Below, one piece after another: positions 1-5,943 of a stretch of DNA of 8,244 bases (position 1 is the first letter of the stretch; the number at the start of each line of letters is the position of its first letter). Where the stretch lies: NCBI GenBank assembly GCA_041588495.1, contig JBFGWM010000124.1:1-8244 (forward strand), written 5' to 3'. A program made the position numbers and the translations under genes. The notes beneath the pieces are model-generated. The model was not told where the DNA came from, made no database searches, and saw only the letters and a program-made list of their open reading frames with translations. The DNA comes from JBFGWM01 sp041588495 (GTDB lineage: Bacteria; Pseudomonadota; Gammaproteobacteria; Pseudomonadales; JBFGWM01).

Positions 1-602
1 GACAGGACGGCCTCGTGGACCAGTCCCGGCCTGCCGCCATAGGGGATCTCGGCATCCGGCGCACTTACCACCGGGTGGTAGATGAAGTGGGTGTGGGTCG
101 TGGCCCACTGCCGCGGGAGACCGTCGAGGTACAGATCCTCGACCGTGCGGCCACCCCAGTACAGGAAAGTTTCCGGACAGGGGTCGTGGTCAAGGAGGAA
201 CTCGATAATGCTCTTGGCCTGGGAAAAACCCGTGCTTCCCGCGATGAGCAGGACCGGCGAGGCCGGCACCTGTTCCAGGTAGCAACCGCCCATGGGCAGT
301 TCCACCTGCAGCCTGGTGGCCGAGCGCAACGTCTCCAGCAGGCTTTCTGACGGGGGGTGGCCGGAGACATGGCGAAAATGCAGTTCGATGACACCGGTGT
401 TGCGGGTATGGGCGGGGCTGCTGCCGATGGAGAACGCGCAGCGCTGGCCGTCGGCAAAAATGATCTCGAGGTATTGTCCGGCATAAAAGCGGGCCGCTTG
501 TCCGTCCGGCACGCGCAGCAGGAGGCGGTAGACATCCTGGTTGACGAGACTGGACTCGGTCAACTCGCAATCGATGGTCTGGCTGGGCAGGGATCCCGGC
601 AA
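1..602 (-). CDS. fre: NAD(P)H-flavin reductase, Fre-like (3' end cut by window)
   Basis: Cytosolic NAD(P)H-dependent flavin reductase of the ferredoxin-NADP reductase superfamily, producing free reduced FMN/FAD. About 200 codons are visible; E. coli Fre has 233 residues, so roughly the last 30 are missing. The flavin-binding barrel shows FYAGQY (39-44) and R54-CAFS-I59, matching the RPFS flavin motif of Fre. The nucleotide-binding half has LLIAGSTGFSQAKS (glycine loop near 122-126; E. coli has GGTGFS, so one Gly is Ser here) and YWGG (148-151), matching IYWGG. There is no in-frame ATG: the start chosen is TTG at 602-600, six bases after GAGGAG (minus strand, 614-609). An in-frame TAA lies further upstream, with one other TTG between but without a comparable ribosome site. 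It follows ubiD on the same strand after 118 bp, the ubiD-fre order known in enterobacteria. Family assignment is firm; the exact physiological substrate is inferred. Confidence 0.88.
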   Translation of the reverse strand, partial: MPGSLPSQTIDCELTESSLVNQDVYRLLLRVPDGQAARFYAGQYLEIIFADGQRCAFSIGSSPAHTRNTGVIELHFRHVSGHPPSESLLETLRSATRLQVELPMGGCYLEQVPASPVLLIAGSTGFSQAKSIIEFLLDHDPCPETFLYWGGRTVEDLYLDGLPRQWATTHTHFIYHPVVSAPDAEIPYGGRPGLVHEAVL

Positions 603-608
603 AGGTCG

Positions 609-614
609 CTCCTC
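609..614 (-). promoter_or_regulatory. Ribosome binding site that fixes the TTG start of fre
   Basis: GAGGAG on the minus strand lies six bases upstream of the TTG at 602-600. No ATG or GTG is available in frame between the upstream in-frame TAA and the first conserved residues, so this strong Shine-Dalgarno sequence is the main support for a TTG start. Confidence 0.65.
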
Positions 615-671
615 ACTTGGCCGACGGCAAGTGGCCAATCGTTTTTCTTACAGGCCCGGTTCCTGTCAAGG

Positions 672-700
672 ATAGTACGCGGGAATCCGCAGCCTGTCGG
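672..700 (-). promoter_or_regulatory. Candidate sigma-70 promoter for fre
   Basis: On the minus strand, CCGACA (-35, 700-695) and TACTAT (-10, 677-672) are separated by exactly 17 bases, with 8 of 12 consensus positions matched. It lies in the 118-bp ubiD-fre gap and would start transcription roughly 60 bases before the TTG codon. A short inverted repeat (ACAGG/CCTGT, 650-666) would fall near the 5' end of that transcript. It has no U-tract, so it is not an intrinsic terminator of ubiD. The call rests on motif reading only. Confidence 0.35.
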
Positions 701-720
701 GACGAGTCGGGTCGTCCGTG

Positions 721-2205
721 TCAGTTGCGCGGCTCCCCGTCGAAAATACCCAGGTCATCCCACAGGGCGTCGACGCGCTCCACGACCTCGCCGGACATGC
801 GGATGGGCCGGCCCCATTCGCGCTCGGTCTCGCCTTTCCACTTGGCGGTGGCGTCGATGCCCATTTTCGAGCCGAGGCCGGATACCGGCGACGCGAAATC
901 CAGGTAATCGATCGGGGTGTTCTCCACGAGTACAGTGTCCCGGGCCGGGTCGACCCGGGTCGTGAGCGCCCAGATCACGTCCTCCCAGTTGCGGGCGTCG
1001 ACGTCGTCGTCGGTCACCAGTACGAACTTGGTGTACATGAACTGCCGCAGGAAGGACCACACCCCGAACATCACCCGCTTGGCGTGCCCGGGGTACTGTT
1101 TCTTCATCGTGACCACCGCGAGCCGGTACGAGCAGCCCTCGGGGGGCAGGTAGAAGTCCTGGATCTCCGGAAACTGTTTTTTCAGGATCGGCACGAACAC
1201 CTCGTTGAGGGCCACGCCGAGCACCGCCGGCTCGTCCGGGGGACGCCCGGTGTAGGTGCTGTGGTAAATCGGATTCCTGCGGTGGGTGATGCGCTCCACC
1301 GTGAACACGGGGAAACGCTCGACCTCGTTGTAGTAGCCGGTGTGGTCGCCGAATGGGCCTTCATCTGCCTCGTCGTCCGGTTTGATCACGCCCTCCAGCA
1401 CGATCTCCGCGCTGGCCGGGACCTGCAGTGTGCTGCCGTGGCACCTGACCAGCTCAGTCTTGTTGCCGCGCAGCAGGCCGGCAAAAGCGTATTCGGAAAG
1501 GGTGTCCGGAACCGGGGTCACCGCACCGAGAATGGTCGCGGGGTCGGCGCCGAGGGCGACGGCGATGGGGAACGGCTCGCCCGGGTGCGCTTCTTTCCAG
1601 TCCCGGAAATCCAGCGCACCGCCGCGGTGGGACAGCCAGCGCATGATCAGGCGGTTGCGCCCGATCACCTGCTGCCGGTAGATGCCCAGGTTCTGACGCT
1701 CGCGGTGCGGACCGCGGGTGACCACGAGCGGCCACGTCACCAGGGGGCCGGCGTCTCCGGGCCAGCAGGTCTGTACCGGGAGCCTGGAGAGATCCACGTC
1801 GTCGCCTTCCCATGTGACCTCCTGGCACGCCGCGCGGCTGACCTCCTTGGGGCCCATGTTGAGAACCTGCCTGAACACCGGGAGTTTCTCCCATGCGTCG
1901 CGCAGGCCCTTGGGCGGGTCCGGTTCCTTGAGAAAAGCCAGCAGTTCGCCGATTTCGCGCAGCCCGGCGAGGTCCTCGCGGCCCATGGCCATGGCCACCC
2001 GTTCCGGCGTGCCGAACAGGTTGCCGAGGACCGGGATCTGGTGGCCTACGGGATGGGTGAAAAGCAGCGCCGGGCCGCCCCGCTTGAGGGTGCGGTCACA
2101 AATCTCGGTGATTTCGAGTTCCGGGCGTACCGGGGTGACGATTCGCTTCAATTCGCCGCGCTCCTCGAGCGCGGCCATGAATTCTCGAAGGTCGCGGTAT
2201 TCCAT
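721..2205 (-). CDS. ubiD: 3-octaprenyl-4-hydroxybenzoate carboxy-lyase UbiD
   Basis: Decarboxylates 3-polyprenyl-4-hydroxybenzoate in ubiquinone biosynthesis, using the prenylated FMN cofactor made by UbiX. At 494 residues it is close to E. coli UbiD (497) and aligns end to end without gaps of note, lacking only about three N-terminal residues (MEYRDLREF here). Visible landmarks are KRGGPALLF near 42-50, RQNLGIYRQQ with N172 (equivalent to E. coli metal ligand N175), LSEYAFAG with E238 (equivalent to E241), EGPFGDHTGYYNEV starting at E282, the STYTGRPPDEPAVLG segment, and the C-terminal WGRPI motif. It starts 33 bp after the rho stop with only a poor Shine-Dalgarno sequence, so it probably depends on readthrough or coupling from rho. 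A Fre-like reductase follows; reduced FMN is the precursor of prenyl-FMN, which gives a functional reason for the linkage (inference). Confidence 0.97.
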   Translation of the reverse strand: MEYRDLREFMAALEERGELKRIVTPVRPELEITEICDRTLKRGGPALLFTHPVGHQIPVLGNLFGTPERVAMAMGREDLAGLREIGELLAFLKEPDPPKGLRDAWEKLPVFRQVLNMGPKEVSRAACQEVTWEGDDVDLSRLPVQTCWPGDAGPLVTWPLVVTRGPHRERQNLGIYRQQVIGRNRLIMRWLSHRGGALDFRDWKEAHPGEPFPIAVALGADPATILGAVTPVPDTLSEYAFAGLLRGNKTELVRCHGSTLQVPASAEIVLEGVIKPDDEADEGPFGDHTGYYNEVERFPVFTVERITHRRNPIYHSTYTGRPPDEPAVLGVALNEVFVPILKKQFPEIQDFYLPPEGCSYRLAVVTMKKQYPGHAKRVMFGVWSFLRQFMYTKFVLVTDDDVDARNWEDVIWALTTRVDPARDTVLVENTPIDYLDFASPVSGLGSKMGIDATAKWKGETEREWGRPIRMSGEVVERVDALWDDLGIFDGEPRN

Positions 2206-2238
2206 GTGGGCCAGGACCGGCTGCCGCAGCCCGGCGGA

Positions 2239-3501
2239 TCAGGACTTCCGTTTCATGGAATCGAAGAATTCATCGTTGGTCTTGGTGTCTTTCATCTTGT
2301 CGAGCAGGAACTCGATGGCCGCGACCTCGTCCATCGGGTGGAGGAGCTTGCGCAGGATCCAGACCTTCTTGAGATCCTCCTCGGACATCAGCAGTTCCTC
2401 GCGGCGGGTGCCGGAACGGTTGATGTTGATGGACGGGAACACGCGCTTCTCGGCAATGCGGCGATCCAGGTGGATTTCCATATTGCCGGTGCCCTTGAAT
2501 TCCTCGTAGATAACCTCGTCCATCTTGGAGCCGGTATCAACCAGCGCCGTGGCGATAATCGTCAGGCTGCCGCCTTCCTCGATGTTCCGCGCCGCGCCGA
2601 AGAAGCGCTTCGGGCGCTCCAGCGCGTGGGCATCGACGCCACCGGTCAGCACCTTGCCGGACGAAGGCACAACGGTGTTGTAGGCCCGTGCCAGGCGGGT
2701 GATGGAGTCGAGCAGGATGACCACGTCTTTCTTGTGCTCGACCAGGCGCTTGGCTTTCTCGATCACCATGTCGGCGACCTGCACGTGGCGTGCCGGCGGC
2801 TCGTCGAAGGTGCTGGCGACTACTTCTCCGCGTACCGAACGGCGCATCTCGGTCACTTCTTCCGGCCGTTCGTCGATGAGCAGGACGATGAGATAGCACT
2901 CCGGGCTGTTACGCGCGATGGAGTGCGCGATGTTTTGCAGCATCAGGGTCTTGCCCGCTTTCGGCGGCGACACGACGAGGCCGCGCTGGCCTTTGCCAAT
3001 GGGCGCCGCGAGGTCGATGGTGCGCGCCGTCAGATCCTCGGTGCTGCCGTTGCCGATTTCCATCTTGAAGCGTTCTTTCGGAAACAGCGGCGTCAGGTTC
3101 TCGAACAGGATCTTCGACTTGGCGTTCTCGGGCTTGTCGAAATTGATCTCGCTGACCTTGAGCAGCGCGAAGTAGCGCTCACTGTCTTTCGGCGGACGGA
3201 TTTTTCCGGAAATGGTGTCTCCGGTGCGCAGGTTGAAGCGCCGTATCTGGCTTGGTGACACGTAGATGTCATCCGGTCCCGCCAGGTAGGAACTGTCCGA
3301 GGATCGCAGGAATCCGAAGCCGTCGGAGAGAATCTCGAGGACCCCGTCACCGTAGATGTCCTCGCCCTCCTTCGCGTGGCGCTTGAGGATCGAGAAAATC
3401 ACATCCTGCTTGCGCGAGCGGGCGAGGTTTTCCAGGCCCATGCTTTCGGCAATGTTGATGAGTTCGGGTACGGCTTTTTGCTTGAGTTCAGTCAGGTTCA
3501 T
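2239..3501 (-). CDS. rho: Transcription termination factor Rho
   Basis: Hexameric RNA-dependent ATPase and helicase that loads on C-rich nascent RNA and terminates transcription. It has 420 residues against 419 in E. coli and is collinear throughout. The N-terminal helical bundle begins MNLTELK. The OB-fold primary RNA site carries DGFGFLR (60-66). Walker A is PPKAGKT with K181, K184 and T185; Walker B ends in D265 (VVILLD), the same numbering as E. coli. Then come SGKVLTGGVD (281-290, Q-loop) and a C-terminal KTNDEFF segment. The ATG at 3501 gives the canonical MNLTEL start, although no good Shine-Dalgarno sequence precedes it. It lies 212 bp downstream of trxA, with a promoter-like element and a C-rich leader in that gap, and 33 bp before ubiD. 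Autogenous control is known for E. coli rho and is likely here. Confidence 0.99.
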   Translation of the reverse strand: MNLTELKQKAVPELINIAESMGLENLARSRKQDVIFSILKRHAKEGEDIYGDGVLEILSDGFGFLRSSDSSYLAGPDDIYVSPSQIRRFNLRTGDTISGKIRPPKDSERYFALLKVSEINFDKPENAKSKILFENLTPLFPKERFKMEIGNGSTEDLTARTIDLAAPIGKGQRGLVVSPPKAGKTLMLQNIAHSIARNSPECYLIVLLIDERPEEVTEMRRSVRGEVVASTFDEPPARHVQVADMVIEKAKRLVEHKKDVVILLDSITRLARAYNTVVPSSGKVLTGGVDAHALERPKRFFGAARNIEEGGSLTIIATALVDTGSKMDEVIYEEFKGTGNMEIHLDRRIAEKRVFPSININRSGTRREELLMSEEDLKKVWILRKLLHPMDEVAAIEFLLDKMKDTKTNDEFFDSMKRKS

Positions 3502-3601
3502 GGTCTACGCGAGAGTGGGTTGGACAACAGGGATGCCCGGCGTGAGTGCCGGACGGGGAGAATACGGAGTCGAAACAGGAATTCAGTGGTTGATGGTCGG
3601 T
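3502..3601 (-). promoter_or_regulatory. C-rich, G-poor rho leader (candidate rut/autoregulatory site)
   Basis: In the 100 bases upstream of the rho ATG, read as mRNA, I count 42 C and 17 G. Such C-over-G skew in poorly structured RNA is the hallmark of Rho loading sites, and E. coli rho is known to be attenuated by Rho in its own leader. Two small hairpins lie in or at the edge of the leader: CCGGC/GCCGG (3552-3537, loop of 6) and GTCGC/GCGAC (3614-3600, loop of 5). There is no recognisable leader peptide or U-tract terminator. Function is inferred from composition and position. Confidence 0.4.
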
Positions 3602-3622
3602 CGCGGGAAGCGACACCCAGTC

Positions 3623-3651
3623 AATCTATCACTCAGGTTAGATGGAGTCCA
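3623..3651 (-). promoter_or_regulatory. Candidate sigma-70 promoter of rho
   Basis: On the minus strand, TGGACT (-35, 3651-3646) and TAGATT (-10, 3628-3623) are spaced by 17 bases, each matching four of six consensus positions. Transcription would start near 3616 and give a leader of about 115 bases that contains the whole C-rich segment. A direct repeat GCTGGAC (separated by GAAAA) overlaps the upstream edge of the -35. Support is motif and position only. Confidence 0.35.
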
Positions 3652-3681
3652 GCTTTTCGTCCAGCCTGCCGAGCACGGATT

Positions 3682-3710
3682 CGGCCCCGCTTCCGGGGCC
3701 GTGGCCCCGG
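3682..3710 (-). terminator. GC-rich three-armed inverted repeat downstream of trxA
   Basis: Four bases after the trxA stop the minus strand reads CCGGGGCC-AC-GGCCCCGG (3710-3693), a perfect 8-bp inverted repeat. Its second arm overlaps CGGCCCCG-GAAG-CGGGGCCG (3701-3682), another perfect 8-bp stem with a tetraloop. The middle arm can therefore pair with either neighbour, but not both. No U-run follows, so it is not a canonical intrinsic terminator. It could protect the trxA mRNA 3' end, pause polymerase, or help Rho-dependent termination before the rho promoter. Confidence 0.4.
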
Positions 3711-3713
3711 CGA

Positions 3714-4040
3714 TCAGAGATTGCTGTCGAGAAACGCGGCGAGCTGGGACTTGGACAATGCCCCGACCTTGGTGGCCTCGACGTTGCCGCCCTTGAACAG
3801 CATCAGCGTGGGGATGCCCCGGATTCCGAACTTGGCCGAGGTCTGCTGGTTCTCGTCGACATTCAGTTTGCACACCTTCAGTCGGTCAGCGTATTCGCCG
3901 GCGATCTCCTCGACCACCGGGGCGACCATCTTGCACGGGCCGCACCACTCGGCCCAGTAGTCGACCAGTACCGGTTTTTCCGATTTCAGCACCTCGTCGT
4001 CAAAGTTGTCGTCGCCGACTTCGATCGTGTTTTCACTCAT
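3714..4040 (-). CDS. trxA: Thioredoxin 1
   Basis: Small cytosolic dithiol-disulfide oxidoreductase, reduced by thioredoxin reductase, that donates electrons to ribonucleotide reductase, PAPS reductase and methionine sulfoxide reductases. It has 108 residues against 109 in E. coli. The active site is W32-C33-G34-P35-C36-K37, with buried D27 and the cis-proline in GIPT (P77), so all catalytic elements are present. The C-terminal KVGALSK segment is also conserved. A third cysteine, C57, sits in VCKLNVDE on the strand after the active-site helix and is absent from E. coli TrxA. The ATG at 4040 is preceded by AAGGA about ten bases upstream and yields the canonical MSxxx start. Its neighbour rho is on the same strand 212 bp downstream, the widespread trxA-rho pair; ppx is divergent. 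Confidence 0.99.
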   Translation of the reverse strand: MSENTIEVGDDNFDDEVLKSEKPVLVDYWAEWCGPCKMVAPVVEEIAGEYADRLKVCKLNVDENQQTSAKFGIRGIPTLMLFKGGNVEATKVGALSKSQLAAFLDSNL

Positions 4041-4101
4041 GTCTGGTGAATCCTTCGTTACCTGTGTGCCGGCAAGCGAAAAAAGGCCGGTTCTGCTGCC
4101 A

Positions 4102-4110
4102 ATCTTAGCA
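4102..4110 (-). promoter_or_regulatory. Candidate extended -10 promoter of trxA
   Basis: The minus strand reads TGC-TAAGAT, a TGn extended -10 with four of six core matches. No good -35 hexamer lies 16-18 bases upstream, which extended -10 promoters tolerate. Start would fall near 4095, giving a trxA leader of about 55 bases. Motif evidence only. Confidence 0.3.
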
Positions 4111-4207
4111 TCGGCCGGCGTGCGGAGCCTAGATGCCGGTCGGGCCCGCGAAATTGACGGACGGATGCGGCCACGGCCCTGTACAGGCGCGTGTACGTGG
4201 AGAGCCG

Positions 4208-4231
4208 GTGAAATGCGTTACGCATCGTCAC
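4208..4231. promoter_or_regulatory. Palindrome, possible operator between trxA and ppx
   Basis: ATGCGT-T-ACGCAT (4213-4225) is a perfect 13-bp palindrome with a one-base centre. GTGA (4208-4211) and TCAC (4228-4231) extend the dyad almost symmetrically to 24 bp. This geometry suits a dimeric DNA-binding regulator. It does not match the CRP site (spacing differs) or a Pho box. No regulator can be named. Confidence 0.25.
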
Positions 4232-4337
4232 ACGGCTTGGGGATCGCAACACCTGCTCCGGTTGCGGGCAGACCTGCCGGGTGCAGGAGCGACGGGGAGG
4301 ATTCAGGGGATTCTGGCTAGACTGTGATGTGTGGGTG

Positions 4338-4344
4338 AGGGGAG
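4338..4344 (+). promoter_or_regulatory. Ribosome binding site of ppx
   Basis: AGGGGAG lies six bases before the ATG at 4351. A GTG immediately upstream (4348) is in frame and could be read as a start, but the spacing favours the ATG. Confidence 0.65.
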
Positions 4345-4350
4345 CAGGTG

Positions 4351-5922
4351 ATGACACAAGAACAGACAGAACAGGCCCCGGCAGGCAGTCTGCCGACAGA
4401 CGATGCCGAGGCAGGTTCCGAGTCCGCGGCTCCCGCCGCGCCCAACCTGCTCGCCGCCCTGGACCTGGGTTCCAACAGTTTCCACATGGTGGTGGCCCGC
4501 TATGAACAGGGCGAGGTGCGCACCGTCGACAAGCTTGGCGAAAAGATCCAGCTGGCATCGGGCCTGGACGAGCGGAACCGCCTCAGCGAGGAAGCCCAGC
4601 TGCGCGGACTGGACTGCCTCGCCCGCTTCGCCCAGCGCCTGGTCGGGGTGCCGCGTGAGGCGACCCGCGTGGTTGCGACCAATACCCTGCGCGCCGCGCG
4701 CAACCGCCAGGAATTCATTTACCGGGCGCGGCAGATTCTTGGCCTGCCCATCGAGGTCATCTCCGGTCGCGAGGAAGCGCGCCTGATCTACCACGGGGTG
4801 GTGCACAGCCTGCCCGGGTTCGACGGTCGCAGGCTGGTGATCGACATCGGTGGCGGCAGCACCGAGTTCATCATCGGCGAGTGGTTCGACCCGCAGGTAC
4901 TGGAAAGCCTGCACATGGGCTGCGTGTCCTATACCCAGCGTTTCTTTCCCGAAGGAGAGATCACCGAGAAGGGTTTTCGCAGCGCGGTGGAGGCGGCGCG
5001 CCTGGAACTGATCAACATCGAGCAACGCTACCGGCGTCACGGCTGGGACCAGTGCATTGGCTCGTCCGGAACCATCAAGTCGGTCAGCCAGACGCTGGTC
5101 GCGGCGGGCTGGTCCGCCGAGGGCGTGACCCGGGAAGGGCTGGCGAAACTGCAGGAGGCGGTGCTCAAGGCCAAGCACGTGGACGGGTTGCAGTTCGAGG
5201 GCCTCAGTCCCGAGCGGCGACCCATTTTCCCGGCCGGATTATCGATCCTGGTGGCCGCTTTTGAGGCCCTGCGCATCGAGTCACTGCAGCTTTCGGATGG
5301 CGCCCTGCGCGAGGGTGTGCTCTACGATCTGGTCGGGCGCTTTCATCACGAGGACGTCCGTGAGCGCACCATATCCGCAATCCAGGAGCGCTATCACGTC
5401 GATGCCGATCACGCGGCGCTGGTGGAACACACGGCACTGGTGATTCTCTCGCAGGTGGAGGACACGTGGTCGCTGACCGATCCCAAGTTCCGCGACTGGT
5501 TACGCTGGGCGGTGCGCCTGCACGAGATCGGGCTGGCGATTTCGCACTCCGGATTTCACAAGCACGGGGCCTACCTGGCCGCCAACTCGGATCTCACCGG
5601 GTTTTCCTGTATCGACCAGCAGGCCGTGGCGCTGCTGGTGCGCGGACACCGGCGCAAGTTTCCCCAGGTCGAGTTCGAGGAATTCCAGGAGCAGGAGCGG
5701 GACCAGTTGCGCCTGCTGTGCATCGTCCTGCGTCTCGCCGTGCTGATTCACCACAGTCGCGTCGAGGAAACGCTGCCGGTGTTCTCGATCAGCGTGACCA
5801 AGAAGAAGATCAACCTGCAGTTTCCCGAGAACTGGCTCGCCGAACATCCGCTGACTGTCGCTGACCTGGCCCAGGAAACCCGCTACCTGAAGAAGGTCGG
5901 TTTCAACCTGCAGGCGGTATGA
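4351..5922 (+). CDS. ppx: Exopolyphosphatase (Ppx/GppA family)
   Basis: Processively hydrolyses terminal phosphate from long-chain polyphosphate; members of the family can also hydrolyse pppGpp. It has 523 residues, close to E. coli Ppx (513). An N-terminal tail of about 31 residues rich in Ala, Glu, Thr and Pro precedes the ASKHA-fold domain, which shows ALDLGSNSFHMVVAR (D38-S43 phosphate loop), ISGREEARL with E142 equivalent to catalytic E121 of E. coli, VIDIGGGSTEF (D165-S170), GSSGTIKS, and LSDGALREGVLYD. From about residue 325 a helical HD-type C-terminal domain follows (RLHEIGLAISHSGFHKHGAY), ending YLKKVGFNLQAV. The match to Ppx along its length, including this C-terminal domain, favours Ppx over shorter single-function GppA-like proteins. 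It is divergent from trxA and converges on ppk with 21 bp between stops. This is the P. aeruginosa arrangement, not the E. coli ppk-ppx operon. Confidence 0.95.
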   Translation: MTQEQTEQAPAGSLPTDDAEAGSESAAPAAPNLLAALDLGSNSFHMVVARYEQGEVRTVDKLGEKIQLASGLDERNRLSEEAQLRGLDCLARFAQRLVGVPREATRVVATNTLRAARNRQEFIYRARQILGLPIEVISGREEARLIYHGVVHSLPGFDGRRLVIDIGGGSTEFIIGEWFDPQVLESLHMGCVSYTQRFFPEGEITEKGFRSAVEAARLELINIEQRYRRHGWDQCIGSSGTIKSVSQTLVAAGWSAEGVTREGLAKLQEAVLKAKHVDGLQFEGLSPERRPIFPAGLSILVAAFEALRIESLQLSDGALREGVLYDLVGRFHHEDVRERTISAIQERYHVDADHAALVEHTALVILSQVEDTWSLTDPKFRDWLRWAVRLHEIGLAISHSGFHKHGAYLAANSDLTGFSCIDQQAVALLVRGHRRKFPQVEFEEFQEQERDQLRLLCIVLRLAVLIHHSRVEETLPVFSISVTKKKINLQFPENWLAEHPLTVADLAQETRYLKKVGFNLQAV

Positions 5923-5935
5923 CCCGGCTGCCGGG
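5923..5935. repeat. Short GC hairpin in the ppx/ppk convergent gap
   Basis: CCCGG-CTG-CCGGG begins on the base after the ppx stop and fills most of the 21-bp gap. It is only a 5-bp stem with a 3-base loop and has no T-run on either side, so an intrinsic bidirectional terminator is not supported. It may slow polymerase arriving from either gene. Confidence 0.3.
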
Positions 5936-5943
5936 GGCGGGGC

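Larger units (their letters stand above)
4041..4350. other. Divergent trxA-ppx intergenic region
   Basis: This 310-bp region has no credible gene on either strand; the short open frames crossing it lack conserved sequence or ribosome sites. On the trxA side it holds an extended -10 element (4102-4110) and, inside the probable trxA leader, a weak repeat CCGGC/GCCGG (4069-4090, loop of 12). In the middle are two TGTAC copies 12 bp apart (4180 and 4192) and a 13-bp palindrome (4213-4225). On the ppx side are a CCTGC/GCAGG stem (4273-4287) and the ppx ribosome site. I see no convincing -35/-10 pair for ppx. Confidence 0.6.

Noticed and set aside
65..570. Two overlapping minus-strand frames with ATG starts at the left edge
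   Set aside because: Their translations are Arg/Pro/Ser-rich without motifs. The third minus frame, which needs a TTG start, encodes the conserved flavin reductase.
641..666. ACAGG/CCTGT hairpin next to a T-run in the ubiD-fre gap
   Set aside because: The T-run precedes the hairpin on the plus strand and reads as an A-run on the transcribed minus strand, so it cannot be an intrinsic terminator in either direction.
718..3258. 846-codon open frame on the plus strand antisense to ubiD and rho
   Set aside because: ubiD and rho happen to lie in the same reading register (their stops are 1518 bases apart), and in high-GC DNA the frame opposite codon position has few stops. The translation has no recognisable domain, whereas both minus-strand proteins align fully with known families.
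4208..4231. CRP or Pho box in the trxA-ppx region
   Set aside because: GTGA and TCAC are 16 bases apart, not the six of a CRP site, and no direct repeats of Pho-box type are present.
4303..5178. 291-codon minus-strand frame opposite ppx
   Set aside because: Antisense shadow of a clearly conserved Ppx; no recognisable domain.
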